Below, in pieces: positions 1-7,254 of a stretch of 17,953 bases of DNA. Position numbers and translations under genes: made by a program. This DNA is from Euryarchaeota archaeon UBA10. Its GTDB lineage: Archaea; Thermoplasmatota; Poseidoniia; Poseidoniales; Poseidoniaceae. The stretch's first letter is position 1. Each line of letters starts with the position of its first letter. The stretch is taken from NCBI GenBank assembly GCA_002498185.1, contig DAGO01000116.1:1-17953 (forward strand), in the 5' to 3' direction. The notes below the pieces were generated by a model. The model had not been told where the DNA came from. It made no database searches and saw only the letters and a list, made by a program, of their open reading frames with translations.

Positions 1-113
1 AGGTCTGCAATTTTGCGTAAACTCGACTGAGGGATGTGCTCGACTACTTTGCCAGTGCCGTCTAAATAACTGCGGATTCTTCTTAGAACTTCATCTAAGA
101 AATCGCTAGTCAT
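1..113 (-). CDS. Unidentified protein, N-terminal part only (runs off the window)
   Basis: Reading the minus strand from an ATG at 113 gives 37 open codons up to the window edge, beginning MTSDFLDEVLRRIRSYLDG and continuing with a basic, helix-prone stretch. An in-frame stop lies at 134-132. GTG codons at 122 and 131 are other possible starts, but ATG is the simplest choice. No signal peptide or motif is visible in the fragment, and I do not recognise the family. It is transcribed divergently from thiR across a long non-coding region. The absence of stops and the well-formed start support a real gene, but the fragment is too short to be sure. Confidence 0.5.
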   Translation of the reverse strand, partial: MTSDFLDEVLRRIRSYLDGTGKVVEHIPQSSLRKIAD

Positions 114-152
114 TGAATCCACGGTTGTCACCTATTACTGCCAGCGATAGAC

Positions 153-165
153 GGGTTTAGAACCC
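153..165. repeat. Short perfect inverted repeat GGGTT-TAG-AACCC
   Basis: Five-base arms separated by three bases, 40 to 52 nt upstream of the ATG of the minus-strand gene at 113. The position suits an operator, but arms of five bases are common by chance and the sequence is not repeated elsewhere in the window. It slightly resembles a tRNA arm, yet the surrounding bases do not fold into a tRNA. Confidence 0.2.
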
Positions 166-470
166 TGCGCTACAAAGTTCGTCAGGAAATACCAGCAGAG
201 CATCAATATCTACTAGAAAATAGCCTTTAGTTCATTATTTTACCAAGATGCATGTCAAGTAATGCAAAATGAATAATAATTATGCAATACCAAATTTATG
301 GACCAATTTTAAGCGAATATCCAAATAGCTAAATCCTAATGAATCTGAGGCAATCATAGAAACCTAAAACATGCCAAAACGAGAAAAAATGGATGGCTCT
401 TAGTACACCATTTATCGAAAACCGCAGTTTTTGAACAGTGCTAGTTTGTCAGATCATATTGAGAAAAGTT

Positions 471-483
471 ATGCAGAGTGCAT
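471..483. promoter_or_regulatory. Candidate operator ATGCA-GAG-TGCAT upstream of thiR
   Basis: A perfect inverted repeat with five-base arms and a three-base spacer, 45 to 57 nt before the thiR start and just upstream of a TATA-like stretch (495-500). ThiR-type regulators are known to bind palindromes near thiamine genes, so self-regulation of the thiR-thiBPQ operon through this site is plausible. The half-site ATGCA also occurs three times earlier in the same non-coding region. That this is the ThiR site is an inference from position only. Confidence 0.35.
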
Positions 484-527
484 TTTACCTTAGGAATATT
501 GAATAACAGTAACTACTACGGCGGTTC

Positions 528-1361
528 ATGTTGGGCAGTGACGGCTCTGTATGGCTCGAAAGACTGCACATGCAACTTGCTAGAAATTTGAAAGCATCTG
601 GATGGTCTCAGGCTGAAATAGCCGATATTTTGGGCTCTACACAGTCAACAATATCTCGTATGGCGCACCGTGAACTACCAGAAATGGCTGGAACTTCAGA
701 TGAATCAACAATTGATGGATGGGCGCACGAAATTTCTCTTGCGCTAAGGCAGCTTGGACCCGAGTCAAAACCAAGCCGTACACGATTCGTTATGGAAATC
801 GCCTTTGCCCCCGGACAGGTCCTGAGATTCGATAAGTCACTAACTGGGACAGATTTAGATTCAGACCAGGAACAAACCTCGCTATTGAAGCGACTCGAAT
901 GGGCGATTTCTAGAGTGGATGTTAACAGACTAAAGTCCAAGATGCCTGCTGTGGGAATGAATATCGCTTGCTGCCTCGAAACTGCTAGGTCAGTAGCAGA
1001 AGTCGCAGCATTCCCCGGGAAAATTACTATTGTCGAAGACAAAATTCGGCACCATGAGACTCCAAGATTCGGAGCATCAAAACACCTCGCAAGCATGTTG
1101 ATGGATGCGAGAGTGTATGATAGTGCAAAAACTGCAATCCTAAATGTTCACCCGGGAGATGATATTGAAAAAATCGAAGCCATATGTGAAGATATGGACT
1201 TGAACCTAACTTTTGCACCAGAAGGCAAATTGACTCCGCACCAAGGAATTGATGTCATACTTGATGAAGGGGGATTCGGATGGGAACCAGCACTCTACAT
1301 TCTAGCGCACAACCCGTTGGAGTTAGTCGATCGAATGCATAGGATAATCGGAAATTTATGA
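528..1361 (+). CDS. thiR: ThiR-type thiamine regulator: HTH domain fused to a ThiN domain
   Basis: Predicted transcription regulator of thiamine genes. Residues about 26-46 (SQAEIADILGSTQSTISRM) form a helix-turn-helix. Residues about 115-277 match a ThiN (thiamine-phosphate synthase-like) domain, with PAVGMNIA (140-147), VAAFPGKI (159-166), FGASKHLA (181-188) and DEGGFGWEP (246-254). In archaea this HTH-ThiN arrangement is the regulator ThiR, which senses thiamine phosphates rather than making them. Two segments usually conserved in catalytic ThiN look changed here, as far as I recall the family: GRI reads GKI, with Lys165, and the MNIRY-like segment reads ILNVHP at 204-209. This fits a sensor role. 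The gene is first in an operon with thiB, thiP and thiQ. The start at 528 leaves a short N-terminus before the HTH. A catalytic TMP synthase role is less likely but not excluded. Confidence 0.85.
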   Translation: MLGSDGSVWLERLHMQLARNLKASGWSQAEIADILGSTQSTISRMAHRELPEMAGTSDESTIDGWAHEISLALRQLGPESKPSRTRFVMEIAFAPGQVLRFDKSLTGTDLDSDQEQTSLLKRLEWAISRVDVNRLKSKMPAVGMNIACCLETARSVAEVAAFPGKITIVEDKIRHHETPRFGASKHLASMLMDARVYDSAKTAILNVHPGDDIEKIEAICEDMDLNLTFAPEGKLTPHQGIDVILDEGGFGWEPALYILAHNPLELVDRMHRIIGNL

Positions 1362-1365
1362 GGTG
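1361..1365 (+). promoter_or_regulatory. Shine-Dalgarno site of thiB (AGGTG)
   Basis: AGGTG begins on the last base of the thiR stop codon and lies five bases before the thiB ATG. It matches the expected anti-SD of archaeal 16S rRNA (ATCACCTCC) and supports both the start at 1371 and translation from a shared message. Confidence 0.6.
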
Positions 1366-1370
1366 TAAAA

Positions 1371-2501
1371 ATGAAAAATCGAATTGTATTACTTAGTATA
1401 TTTATGTCAGCAATGATGGTTGCAGGATGTATTAGCGAAGCTATTGAAGATAGTGTAAATGATGATAATTCTAGTCCTGAAGAATATGTTTGGGAGGATG
1501 ATGGAGAACTTGTAATCGTCACATATGACGTGTATGGTTTGACTGATGAGATGCTATCAGAATTCGAAAACCAGACTGGATATGATATCAATCTGATGAA
1601 GTTGGATGATGCAGGTTCAGTACTGAGCCATCTAATGCAGCACAAAGGTGTTCAAATTGCAGACTTGGCAATAGGCTTGGACAATACCTACTTGCAGACT
1701 GCAATTGACAATCAACTTCTATGGGAACATTTCGCCAACATTTCCAACATTAAATCTGAGGTGTTGGAACCATACAATGGCCGACTGGCTGCTCCATTCG
1801 ACCATGGATACATGTGTCTAAATTACGACACTGAAATGGTAGATGGAGAAAATTTGACTGTGCCTACAAGCCTTTGGGACCTCACGAATGAAGAGTGGAA
1901 TGGAAAGGTCGCGATTCCTTCGCCAGAAACAAGCAGTCCTGGACGCGCATTCATGACTGCTACTGTCGATTATTTTGCCAATGATGAAGATAATCAAACC
2001 GACTGGACCGACTGGTGGACTGCGATGTCAGCAAATGATGCAATAATTACAACAGGCTGGTCAGAAGCATATGAGACTCACTACACCGGAGGTTATGGCG
2101 AATACACTGAAGGGTACGTCGGCGATGCACACATGGTAGTATCTTACTGCCACTCTCCCGGAGTCGAATCATGGTACAACGGTAATTGGACCAAGTCCGC
2201 CGCACTCGACCTACCAAGAGCTGCATTCCACCAAGTTGAATACGCCAGCGCTATCGAAGGTGGAAATTTAGACGCCGCATCGGCATTTATTGAGTATTTG
2301 CTAACTGAGGAAGTTAATACAAAAATGCCCACTGAGAATTTCATGTATTCCGTTTTGAATGATACCGACCTCCCGGAAGATGGAGGATACAGATATCACT
2401 CAACTGTTCCAACTATGGCTGCTAATGTTAGTGCTAATGATATTGCATTGAACATGGAATCCTGGCTAGAGGATTGGAACGATGCGATGGTTGCTGCTTG
2501 A
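1371..2501 (+). CDS. thiB: Thiamine ABC transporter substrate-binding lipoprotein
   Basis: Extracytoplasmic receptor that binds thiamine and delivers it to the ThiP permease. The N-terminus is a lipoprotein signal with lipobox VAGC, giving Cys20 as the lipid-anchored residue. An acidic linker (about 21-45) follows, then the ThiB-like periplasmic fold. Family hallmarks are visible in order: TYDVYG (51-56), ADLAIGLDN (97-105), PFDHGY (142-147), GWSEAYE (229-235) and VVSYCHSP (256-263). The aromatic residues in and around these motifs line the thiamine site in bacterial TbpA/ThiB. At 376 aa it is longer than the bacterial protein (about 330 aa), mostly because of the acidic tether. It starts nine bases after thiR behind an AGGTG site. 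Its mature part is strongly acidic, as is common in this lineage. Iron or other ABC receptors share the fold, but these motifs favour thiamine. Confidence 0.88.
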   Translation: MKNRIVLLSIFMSAMMVAGCISEAIEDSVNDDNSSPEEYVWEDDGELVIVTYDVYGLTDEMLSEFENQTGYDINLMKLDDAGSVLSHLMQHKGVQIADLAIGLDNTYLQTAIDNQLLWEHFANISNIKSEVLEPYNGRLAAPFDHGYMCLNYDTEMVDGENLTVPTSLWDLTNEEWNGKVAIPSPETSSPGRAFMTATVDYFANDEDNQTDWTDWWTAMSANDAIITTGWSEAYETHYTGGYGEYTEGYVGDAHMVVSYCHSPGVESWYNGNWTKSAALDLPRAAFHQVEYASAIEGGNLDAASAFIEYLLTEEVNTKMPTENFMYSVLNDTDLPEDGGYRYHSTVPTMAANVSANDIALNMESWLEDWNDAMVAA

Positions 2502-2502
2502 A

Positions 2503-4167
2503 ATGAAAAGCAAGAACATAGGCTTGTTCGCATTTTTCATTTACACTGTACTCGTATTAGTTCCGCTTTGGCTAGCAGTAGACAGGCTAATTTGGATTGT
2601 AGGTTATGACGTCATAGATTGGATTCAATCCTTAGAGAGGAACTATGTGTCTATGGGCACCTTCCAGTTTACTCTATTGCAAGCATCTATTTCCACTATT
2701 GTAACCTTAGCAATAGGTATACCGATCGCGTGGCAACTAGGCAGATACAAGTGGCCGCACGATTATCTAATTCGCTCTATTTTGACTATGCCATTTGTAA
2801 TGCCATCAATAGTTGCAGCAATGGGGTTTTTACATCTAATCGGTGAAAATGGCCTTAACATTCGCTCTAACCAAGGCACGTGGTTTGCAACCCTCATCGT
2901 CGCACATGCTTGGTTCAACCTTTCTCTAGTCATAAGATTCTGTGAGCCTGTACTTTCGACCTTGGATCCACAAATGGAAGAGCAAATGTTGCTCTTGCCT
3001 GCTGGGAAGACAAGACTAGGGAGATTTCGATATCTGTGGCTACCCCTATTGATGCCCTCAATCGCTGCTGCTGCATGTATGACATTCGTATTTTCATTCA
3101 CATCTTTCGCCTTGGTCAGATGGATAACATTAGGCGAAAATACACTGGAAAGTATGATGGCAAGCATCGGTTCATCTGCAGGAATTAATGGGTACATGAT
3201 TTCTCGAAATGAGATAATTTTGGGTTCATCATTGATTCAATTCACAATTCTGTTACTATCATTGTGGGTGATGTCTACTCTCCAGCATAAGCGCCAGAGT
3301 AGGCTCCCCAAGGCCTCTGAATCGATTGTAAAAAAGAAAAACAATAGTGGTTGGTTAATTGTATTTCCAGCGCTAGTTTTCGCAATACTGCCACTAATTA
3401 CTCTGGTAATTTCGTCGTTTAGAATACGTGAATCCAGTGCGAGTGGAACAACCTACAGTTGGAGCACAGCAGGTTGGGAATACGCATTCACCTCTACCAA
3501 CTCACTACCTTCTGCATGGGATGCCCTGTTCAACTCGGTTGGGTACGCTTTAGTCGCTCTTGTGATCGCTTTACCTCTTGGTTGGATGCTCGCTCAATAT
3601 ATCTGTGATTTAGAGAAGCTCAAGCCTCGTCTAGCAAGGATTTTAGATGTCTTCACTATGCTTCCCTTCGCAGTTTCAAGTGTAATGATAGGCCTTGGTG
3701 TGATGCTTGGCATGATTAGAATCGATGCTGAATTTTTCTATTCGCTATGGCTGACTCCGGCTTTAGCTCATGTAATGATAACAACACCATTTGTAGTCAG
3801 AATAATCCTGCCGGCTCTTAGGTCGATTGACCCATTGTATGATGAATGCGCTAGAACTTTGGGGATTTCGAAGTTCAAGCGATTTTTCAAAATTAAGGTC
3901 CCAATGCTTAGAGGTTCAATCTTAATTGCGACGATATTCACTTTAGCGATGTCAATGGGAGAATTTGGGGCCTCATGGGTTGTTACTAGGAACTCTGATT
4001 GGACTACATTGCCGATAATGATAGATTCTTTGCGCTCTATTCCATACAATAATTCGCTTACAGCACCTGCTGCAAATGCAGTGGCTTCCGTTCTGATGTT
4101 AATCGCTTTGATACTATTCATTTCAACTGAGAAGTTTAGACCACGAAGAGATGGAGGGATGTTCTGA
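2503..4167 (+). CDS. thiP: Thiamine ABC transporter permease, two fused permease domains
   Basis: Membrane component of the thiamine importer. The chain holds about twelve hydrophobic segments in two homologous halves joined by a basic linker near residues 263-282. Each half carries a permease EAA-type coupling loop: one around residues 159-185 (EEQMLLLPAGKTRLGRF) and one around 447-471 (YDECARTLGISKFKRF). Near the end GEFGASW matches the ThiP/iron-permease type. Length (about 554 aa) suits the fused double ThiP (E. coli about 536). An ATG at 2482 would add seven residues (MRWLLLE) by overlapping thiB. I prefer 2503, one base after the thiB stop, because it gives MKSKNIGLF directly before the first membrane helix. 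Its stop overlaps the thiQ start by one base (TGATG). Confidence 0.88.
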   Translation: MKSKNIGLFAFFIYTVLVLVPLWLAVDRLIWIVGYDVIDWIQSLERNYVSMGTFQFTLLQASISTIVTLAIGIPIAWQLGRYKWPHDYLIRSILTMPFVMPSIVAAMGFLHLIGENGLNIRSNQGTWFATLIVAHAWFNLSLVIRFCEPVLSTLDPQMEEQMLLLPAGKTRLGRFRYLWLPLLMPSIAAAACMTFVFSFTSFALVRWITLGENTLESMMASIGSSAGINGYMISRNEIILGSSLIQFTILLLSLWVMSTLQHKRQSRLPKASESIVKKKNNSGWLIVFPALVFAILPLITLVISSFRIRESSASGTTYSWSTAGWEYAFTSTNSLPSAWDALFNSVGYALVALVIALPLGWMLAQYICDLEKLKPRLARILDVFTMLPFAVSSVMIGLGVMLGMIRIDAEFFYSLWLTPALAHVMITTPFVVRIILPALRSIDPLYDECARTLGISKFKRFFKIKVPMLRGSILIATIFTLAMSMGEFGASWVVTRNSDWTTLPIMIDSLRSIPYNNSLTAPAANAVASVLMLIALILFISTEKFRPRRDGGMF

Positions 4168-4757
4168 TGTTAACATGCAAGGGTCTAGGAAAATCATTCG
4201 ATAAGATATTGTTTAACGATTTCAATTTGGACTTGCAATCGGGAGAAATTGTTGCAATAACTGGTCCTAGTGGCTGCGGTAAGACAACTCTATTGAGATG
4301 CATATGCGGACTCGAGGATTTGGATGAAGGCCAAATTATGTTAGATGGTAGAGACATAACCAACACGCTTGCGGAAGAGCGAGGCATTGGCTTAATCTTC
4401 CAAAGACCTGTGCTATATCCTCACCTAGATGTCAAGGGTAATCTCAAGTTGGGTGCACAAGATTGTGATGTTGCTGCAACCCTAGAAGAGGTCGATTTGT
4501 CAGGATTTGAAAATCGCAGAGTCGAGACACTATCAGGCGGAGAAGGTCAAAGAATAGCACTAGCAAGGGCCCTATTAGCTAAACCGTCGGTACTACTCTT
4601 GGATGAACCGTTCAGTTCACTTGATGAAGAGTTGTCTGATAAACTTCTATCAGATGTTCGAGATTTGTTGAAAGCAAGAAATTGCCCTGCTATTTTGGTT
4701 ACTCATAATCATGATGTTGCAAGGAAGTTTGCAGATTCAGTAATTTCGATGATGTGA
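4167..4757 (+). CDS. thiQ: Thiamine ABC transporter ATP-binding protein
   Basis: ATPase that drives the ThiBP importer from the cytoplasmic side. All ABC motifs are present: Walker A GPSGCGKTT (33-41), Q-loop Gln79 in IFQRPVLYP, signature LSGGEGQR (122-129), Walker B LLLDEP (143-148) with Glu147, and the H-loop His180 in LVTHNHD. At 196 aa it is shorter than typical ThiQ (about 230 aa). It ends soon after the H-loop and lacks any C-terminal regulatory domain, but it has everything needed for ATP hydrolysis. Its start shares a base with the thiP stop, so the two are probably translationally coupled. Substrate is assigned from operon context, because the ATPase alone would not separate thiamine from iron or sulfate importers. 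Confidence 0.85.
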   Translation: MLTCKGLGKSFDKILFNDFNLDLQSGEIVAITGPSGCGKTTLLRCICGLEDLDEGQIMLDGRDITNTLAEERGIGLIFQRPVLYPHLDVKGNLKLGAQDCDVAATLEEVDLSGFENRRVETLSGGEGQRIALARALLAKPSVLLLDEPFSSLDEELSDKLLSDVRDLLKARNCPAILVTHNHDVARKFADSVISMM

Positions 4758-4906
4758 CCGTTACAATCATATGCTACCCGGTTGTAATTAAAGTTGGTAA
4801 GATGGTAGCAGGTGGGCTTGACGTAGTACCTTACATTCGTGGGGTACAATTGATTCTGATAGGATACAATGGCTACACTAAGGGCTCTCGATTTGAAAAT
4901 GATAAA

Positions 4907-5338
4907 ATGGTCCGTGATGAAATTGTCCGTGCCACAGGAAGAGTCCGTAGCCACATGCAGAACATTTTCGACAGTCAATTCAAAGCAGACAATATCGAGA
5001 TTGCCCGGGCTGCTAAACAATGCATTGAAGAGTGTGATTACCTAATCGAAGATGTTCAAAAATCGGTATCTGGAATGGAACATGCTTTCCTATCGGGGCA
5101 AAGGTCTCCTTCTAATCGTGATTTGAAGAAACTGATTAAGCACGATCATGATGTTATTGAGATGGTGACTAAAGCCGTCAATATAGCAAATAGTGCTGAG
5201 CTTTCTACCGCTACGTCTGATGGCAACGCTCAGCAGCTGACAATGCAAACAACTCAGTTAGTTACGAGTTGCAAGGGATTTTTTGGCGCAAGAGCAAATG
5301 TACTTGCGGGACTGAAACAAAAGAAAGTGAAGAAGTGA
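4907..5338 (+). CDS. Small helical protein of unknown function, partner of the SPFH protein
   Basis: I do not recognise the family. From the ATG at 4907 the product is 143 aa, beginning MVRDEIVRATGRVRSHMQNIF. It is almost wholly helix-prone, with amphipathic heptad-like stretches, no membrane segment, a Ser/Thr-rich loop near residues 106-118 and a basic tail ending KQKKVKK. The frame stays open upstream to an ATG at 4754 inside the thiQ stop, and another ATG lies at 4802. The extra residues read like translated non-coding sequence, so I prefer 4907. A weak TATA-like stretch lies at 4862-4869. The next gene starts four bases after its stop, so the two surely share a message and probably a task. 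It could act as a membrane-adaptor or scaffold partner of the SPFH protein; this is inference only. Confidence 0.7.
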   Translation: MVRDEIVRATGRVRSHMQNIFDSQFKADNIEIARAAKQCIEECDYLIEDVQKSVSGMEHAFLSGQRSPSNRDLKKLIKHDHDVIEMVTKAVNIANSAELSTATSDGNAQQLTMQTTQLVTSCKGFFGARANVLAGLKQKKVKK

Positions 5339-5342
5339 TATT

Positions 5343-6461
5343 ATGAGCGATTACAAATGGAGAGACAGTCCGGATATCGTAGCCAGATTGGTTAATGCAG
5401 ACAAAATACAAACCCTAGCATCACAAAAAGTATTGTTGAAGCCAAACGAAGCATGTGCACTTATTGTGGATGGCAGAATTGGAGACGTTCTTACTGAGAC
5501 ATTGCTCAAGAGCATGGCAGGTGGTTTCACCAGATGGATAGGTGATAAAATCGGTGTTACAGCAAATGATAGACGTTTGTTGTTTGCAATGACCGGCCCT
5601 ATGGATTATTGGATACCATTCGAGGGCCAAATTGCAGATGGAGAAAAGGTAACTGGATTCGCAAATTTGAGAATGCGAATGGACTTGGAAGACGTCCCAA
5701 AATTGTTGAACTATTTTGCAAATAATGCACCAACATTAACTCGGGATGGCGTAATCAAGATTATTGCAGATGAAGTAAAAGCAAGAGTAGTAACACCTTC
5801 TCTAGCATCTTGTGAAAATGCAGCTGGATTAAGAAGTGCTTCATTCCTTGAGAGATTTGAAATGTCTGCTGAAAGTGGAATGAGAAACTTGTTGTCAAAC
5901 CTAGGGTTCACTCTATTGAAAGCATTCCCAATTACAAACCCAACGGACATGGAGTTGGTACAGAGGCACCGTGCAGCCGTACAAGCAAAGATTTCTGGTG
6001 ATGAAGCAAATGTCGAAGCACAACTAGCTCACTATGCTCAAACTGAGGCTTTGACGCTTGCAAGAATTGAATTGGAAAACAATGTAGCTAGGGCGCATGC
6101 TCGTGGCCAGGTCAATCTAGAACTGGAAAATGAATTGAAAGACCTACGTGCCCAAGAAGCAAAATGGAATGCAGAACTAAATTTCAAACGCAGTGAGATG
6201 GAAATTCGAGTAGATGAGGCTGATGCTAAAACTAAGAGAGCTATGGAAATGTTTGCCGAAGTCCAAGCCCGTAAGGCAGAGAGAATTGCTAACCAGCAGG
6301 AATTCCAAAAGCAAAGAATGGATTCTCAGAATCAATTGCAAAAGGAAATTATGGAATTAGCAGCTCAACACGGTGCTCTAACCCCGGAAGTTGTGCAAGA
6401 AATGCTTAGACAACAAACAGCGCAGAAGGCAATCGATGGTAAGGAAGAAGATTCTGAGTGA
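5343..6461 (+). CDS. SPFH/band-7-like protein with long C-terminal coiled coil
   Basis: Residues about 28-215 resemble an SPFH (band 7, stomatin-like) domain: QKVLLKPNEACALIVDGRI (28-46), the strand region around VTGFANLRMRMDLEDVPKL (103-121), LTRDGVIKIIADEVKARV (132-149), then FGFTLLKAF-type and NPTDMELVQRHR segments. Residues about 220-345 are a highly charged, alanine- and glutamine-rich coiled coil, and the tail TPEVVQEMLRQQTAQKA could be an oligomerisation helix. Unlike classic stomatins there is no N-terminal membrane hairpin and no NfeD partner gene, so it is closer in layout to soluble SPFH proteins such as bacterial YdjI. Such proteins build oligomeric rings or cages at membranes. 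The gene is tightly coupled to the helical-protein gene before it and is followed by a lipid-modifying PAP2 gene. The exact role is unknown; the SPFH call is from pattern only. Confidence 0.65.
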   Translation: MSDYKWRDSPDIVARLVNADKIQTLASQKVLLKPNEACALIVDGRIGDVLTETLLKSMAGGFTRWIGDKIGVTANDRRLLFAMTGPMDYWIPFEGQIADGEKVTGFANLRMRMDLEDVPKLLNYFANNAPTLTRDGVIKIIADEVKARVVTPSLASCENAAGLRSASFLERFEMSAESGMRNLLSNLGFTLLKAFPITNPTDMELVQRHRAAVQAKISGDEANVEAQLAHYAQTEALTLARIELENNVARAHARGQVNLELENELKDLRAQEAKWNAELNFKRSEMEIRVDEADAKTKRAMEMFAEVQARKAERIANQQEFQKQRMDSQNQLQKEIMELAAQHGALTPEVVQEMLRQQTAQKAIDGKEEDSE

Positions 6462-6525
6462 TTATCACTACTTTCTTTGATGGAATCTACCGATTGAATG
6501 AATAGAGAGATGCTTTCGCCGAAGC

Positions 6526-7254
6526 ATGTTCATGCGTCCGTGGAAGTTTTGGCTACCACATTGGCGCGAAAAAGAGAATAGACGATTATTTTGGTATACA
6601 ATTCTAACACTAATTTTAGCAATGGCTCTTCCCTACTCTGTCATCAACCACATTATGGGATATTTTGACAGGTCTGTTATGGATCCAATAATGCCAATAG
6701 ATTCTATGGTTCCATTCATTGGCTGGTCATTTGTGATTTATCTCAGTCTTTACCTGTACTATCCTGCAGCAGCATGGTTTGGAAGGGATAACGACGCCAG
6801 AATTCGAGAAATGTTTGCTTTTTATCAAGCATTATTCGTTATGACATGGGTTGTAAATCTGATATTCATTCTATTTCCAACCGAAGTCTACATTCGGGAC
6901 CAAATTCCTGCAGATGTTAGAGCAGGAGAGGGGTTCTGGGGATTCTGGTTCGGCGATGTCATGCATAAAACCGACCACCCATACAATGCTTGGCCTAGTC
7001 TGCATGTTGTCCAATCGCTAATGATTGTGATGCTACTGAGGTATTGGAAAATTGTATCTGGATGGAAAGAAGTCTTACTTTGGATTGCGTGGATTGCACT
7101 TTGTATTTCTGTAATGACTACAAAGCAGCATTTCTTCTTCGACTTGGTTACTGGAATAATTACCGGTATTGCATGTTGGTACTGGATGTGCATTCCCGCA
7201 ATGGAAGCGTCGTCTAATGAGGAATGGGTTGAATCCTTCCCTGCAAGCGACTAG
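6526..7254 (+). CDS. PAP2-family membrane phosphatase/phosphotransferase, Aur1-like
   Basis: An integral membrane protein of 242 aa with about six hydrophobic segments (near 22-42, 61-80, 100-118, 160-176, 181-197 and 205-225). It carries the PAP2 motifs PYNAWPSLHV (152-161, PSLH in place of PSGH, with His160) and TTKQHFFFDLVTG (198-210, His202 and Asp206). The first classical motif (K-x6-RP) is not evident; FPTEVYIRD (117-125) stands in its place, as in the Aur1/inositol-phosphotransferase branch. The likely reaction is removal or transfer of a phosphate-bearing head group on a lipid at the membrane face. It starts 64 bases after the SPFH gene and may be co-transcribed with it. Starts at 6526 and 6532 (second Met) are both possible. 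It converges with the next gene with no base between the stops. Substrate cannot be told. Confidence 0.75.
   Translation: MFMRPWKFWLPHWREKENRRLFWYTILTLILAMALPYSVINHIMGYFDRSVMDPIMPIDSMVPFIGWSFVIYLSLYLYYPAAAWFGRDNDARIREMFAFYQALFVMTWVVNLIFILFPTEVYIRDQIPADVRAGEGFWGFWFGDVMHKTDHPYNAWPSLHVVQSLMIVMLLRYWKIVSGWKEVLLWIAWIALCISVMTTKQHFFFDLVTGIITGIACWYWMCIPAMEASSNEEWVESFPASD

Larger units (their letters stand above)
114..527. other. Long AT-rich non-coding region between divergent genes
   Basis: About 410 bases with no convincing gene. It is richer in A and T than the neighbouring coding sequence. It holds two short perfect inverted repeats (153-165 and 471-483) and an unusual recurrence of ATGCA (248-252, 262-266, 282-286, 471-475). 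TATA-like stretches occur at 410-416 and 495-500; the second is about 30 nt upstream of the thiR start. No TPP riboswitch could be recognised: the CTGAGA and ACCTGA core elements are not present in the right arrangement. No tRNA or C/D box RNA was recognised. The likely content is promoters and operators for the two divergent genes, perhaps with a long leader. Confidence 0.5.

Noticed and set aside
120..172. tRNA-like arm around GGGTTTAGAACCC
   Set aside because: Only one short stem is present. No acceptor stem, D arm or T arm can be paired around it on either strand.
371..403. Ten-codon open frame starting MPKREKMDGS
   Set aside because: Too short, with no ribosome-binding site or other support; likely chance in non-coding sequence.
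230..527. TPP riboswitch upstream of the thiamine operon
   Set aside because: Related Thermoplasmata can carry TPP riboswitches, so I looked for one. A CTGAGG occurs near 347, but the ACCTGA element and the matching stems are not there. A protein regulator (ThiR) is present instead.
6510..6535. Overlapping palindromes ATGCTT...AAGCAT and GCATG-TT-CATGC at the PAP2 start
   Set aside because: They arise largely from the sequence around two nearby ATG codons; arms are five to six bases and no promoter element is aligned with them.
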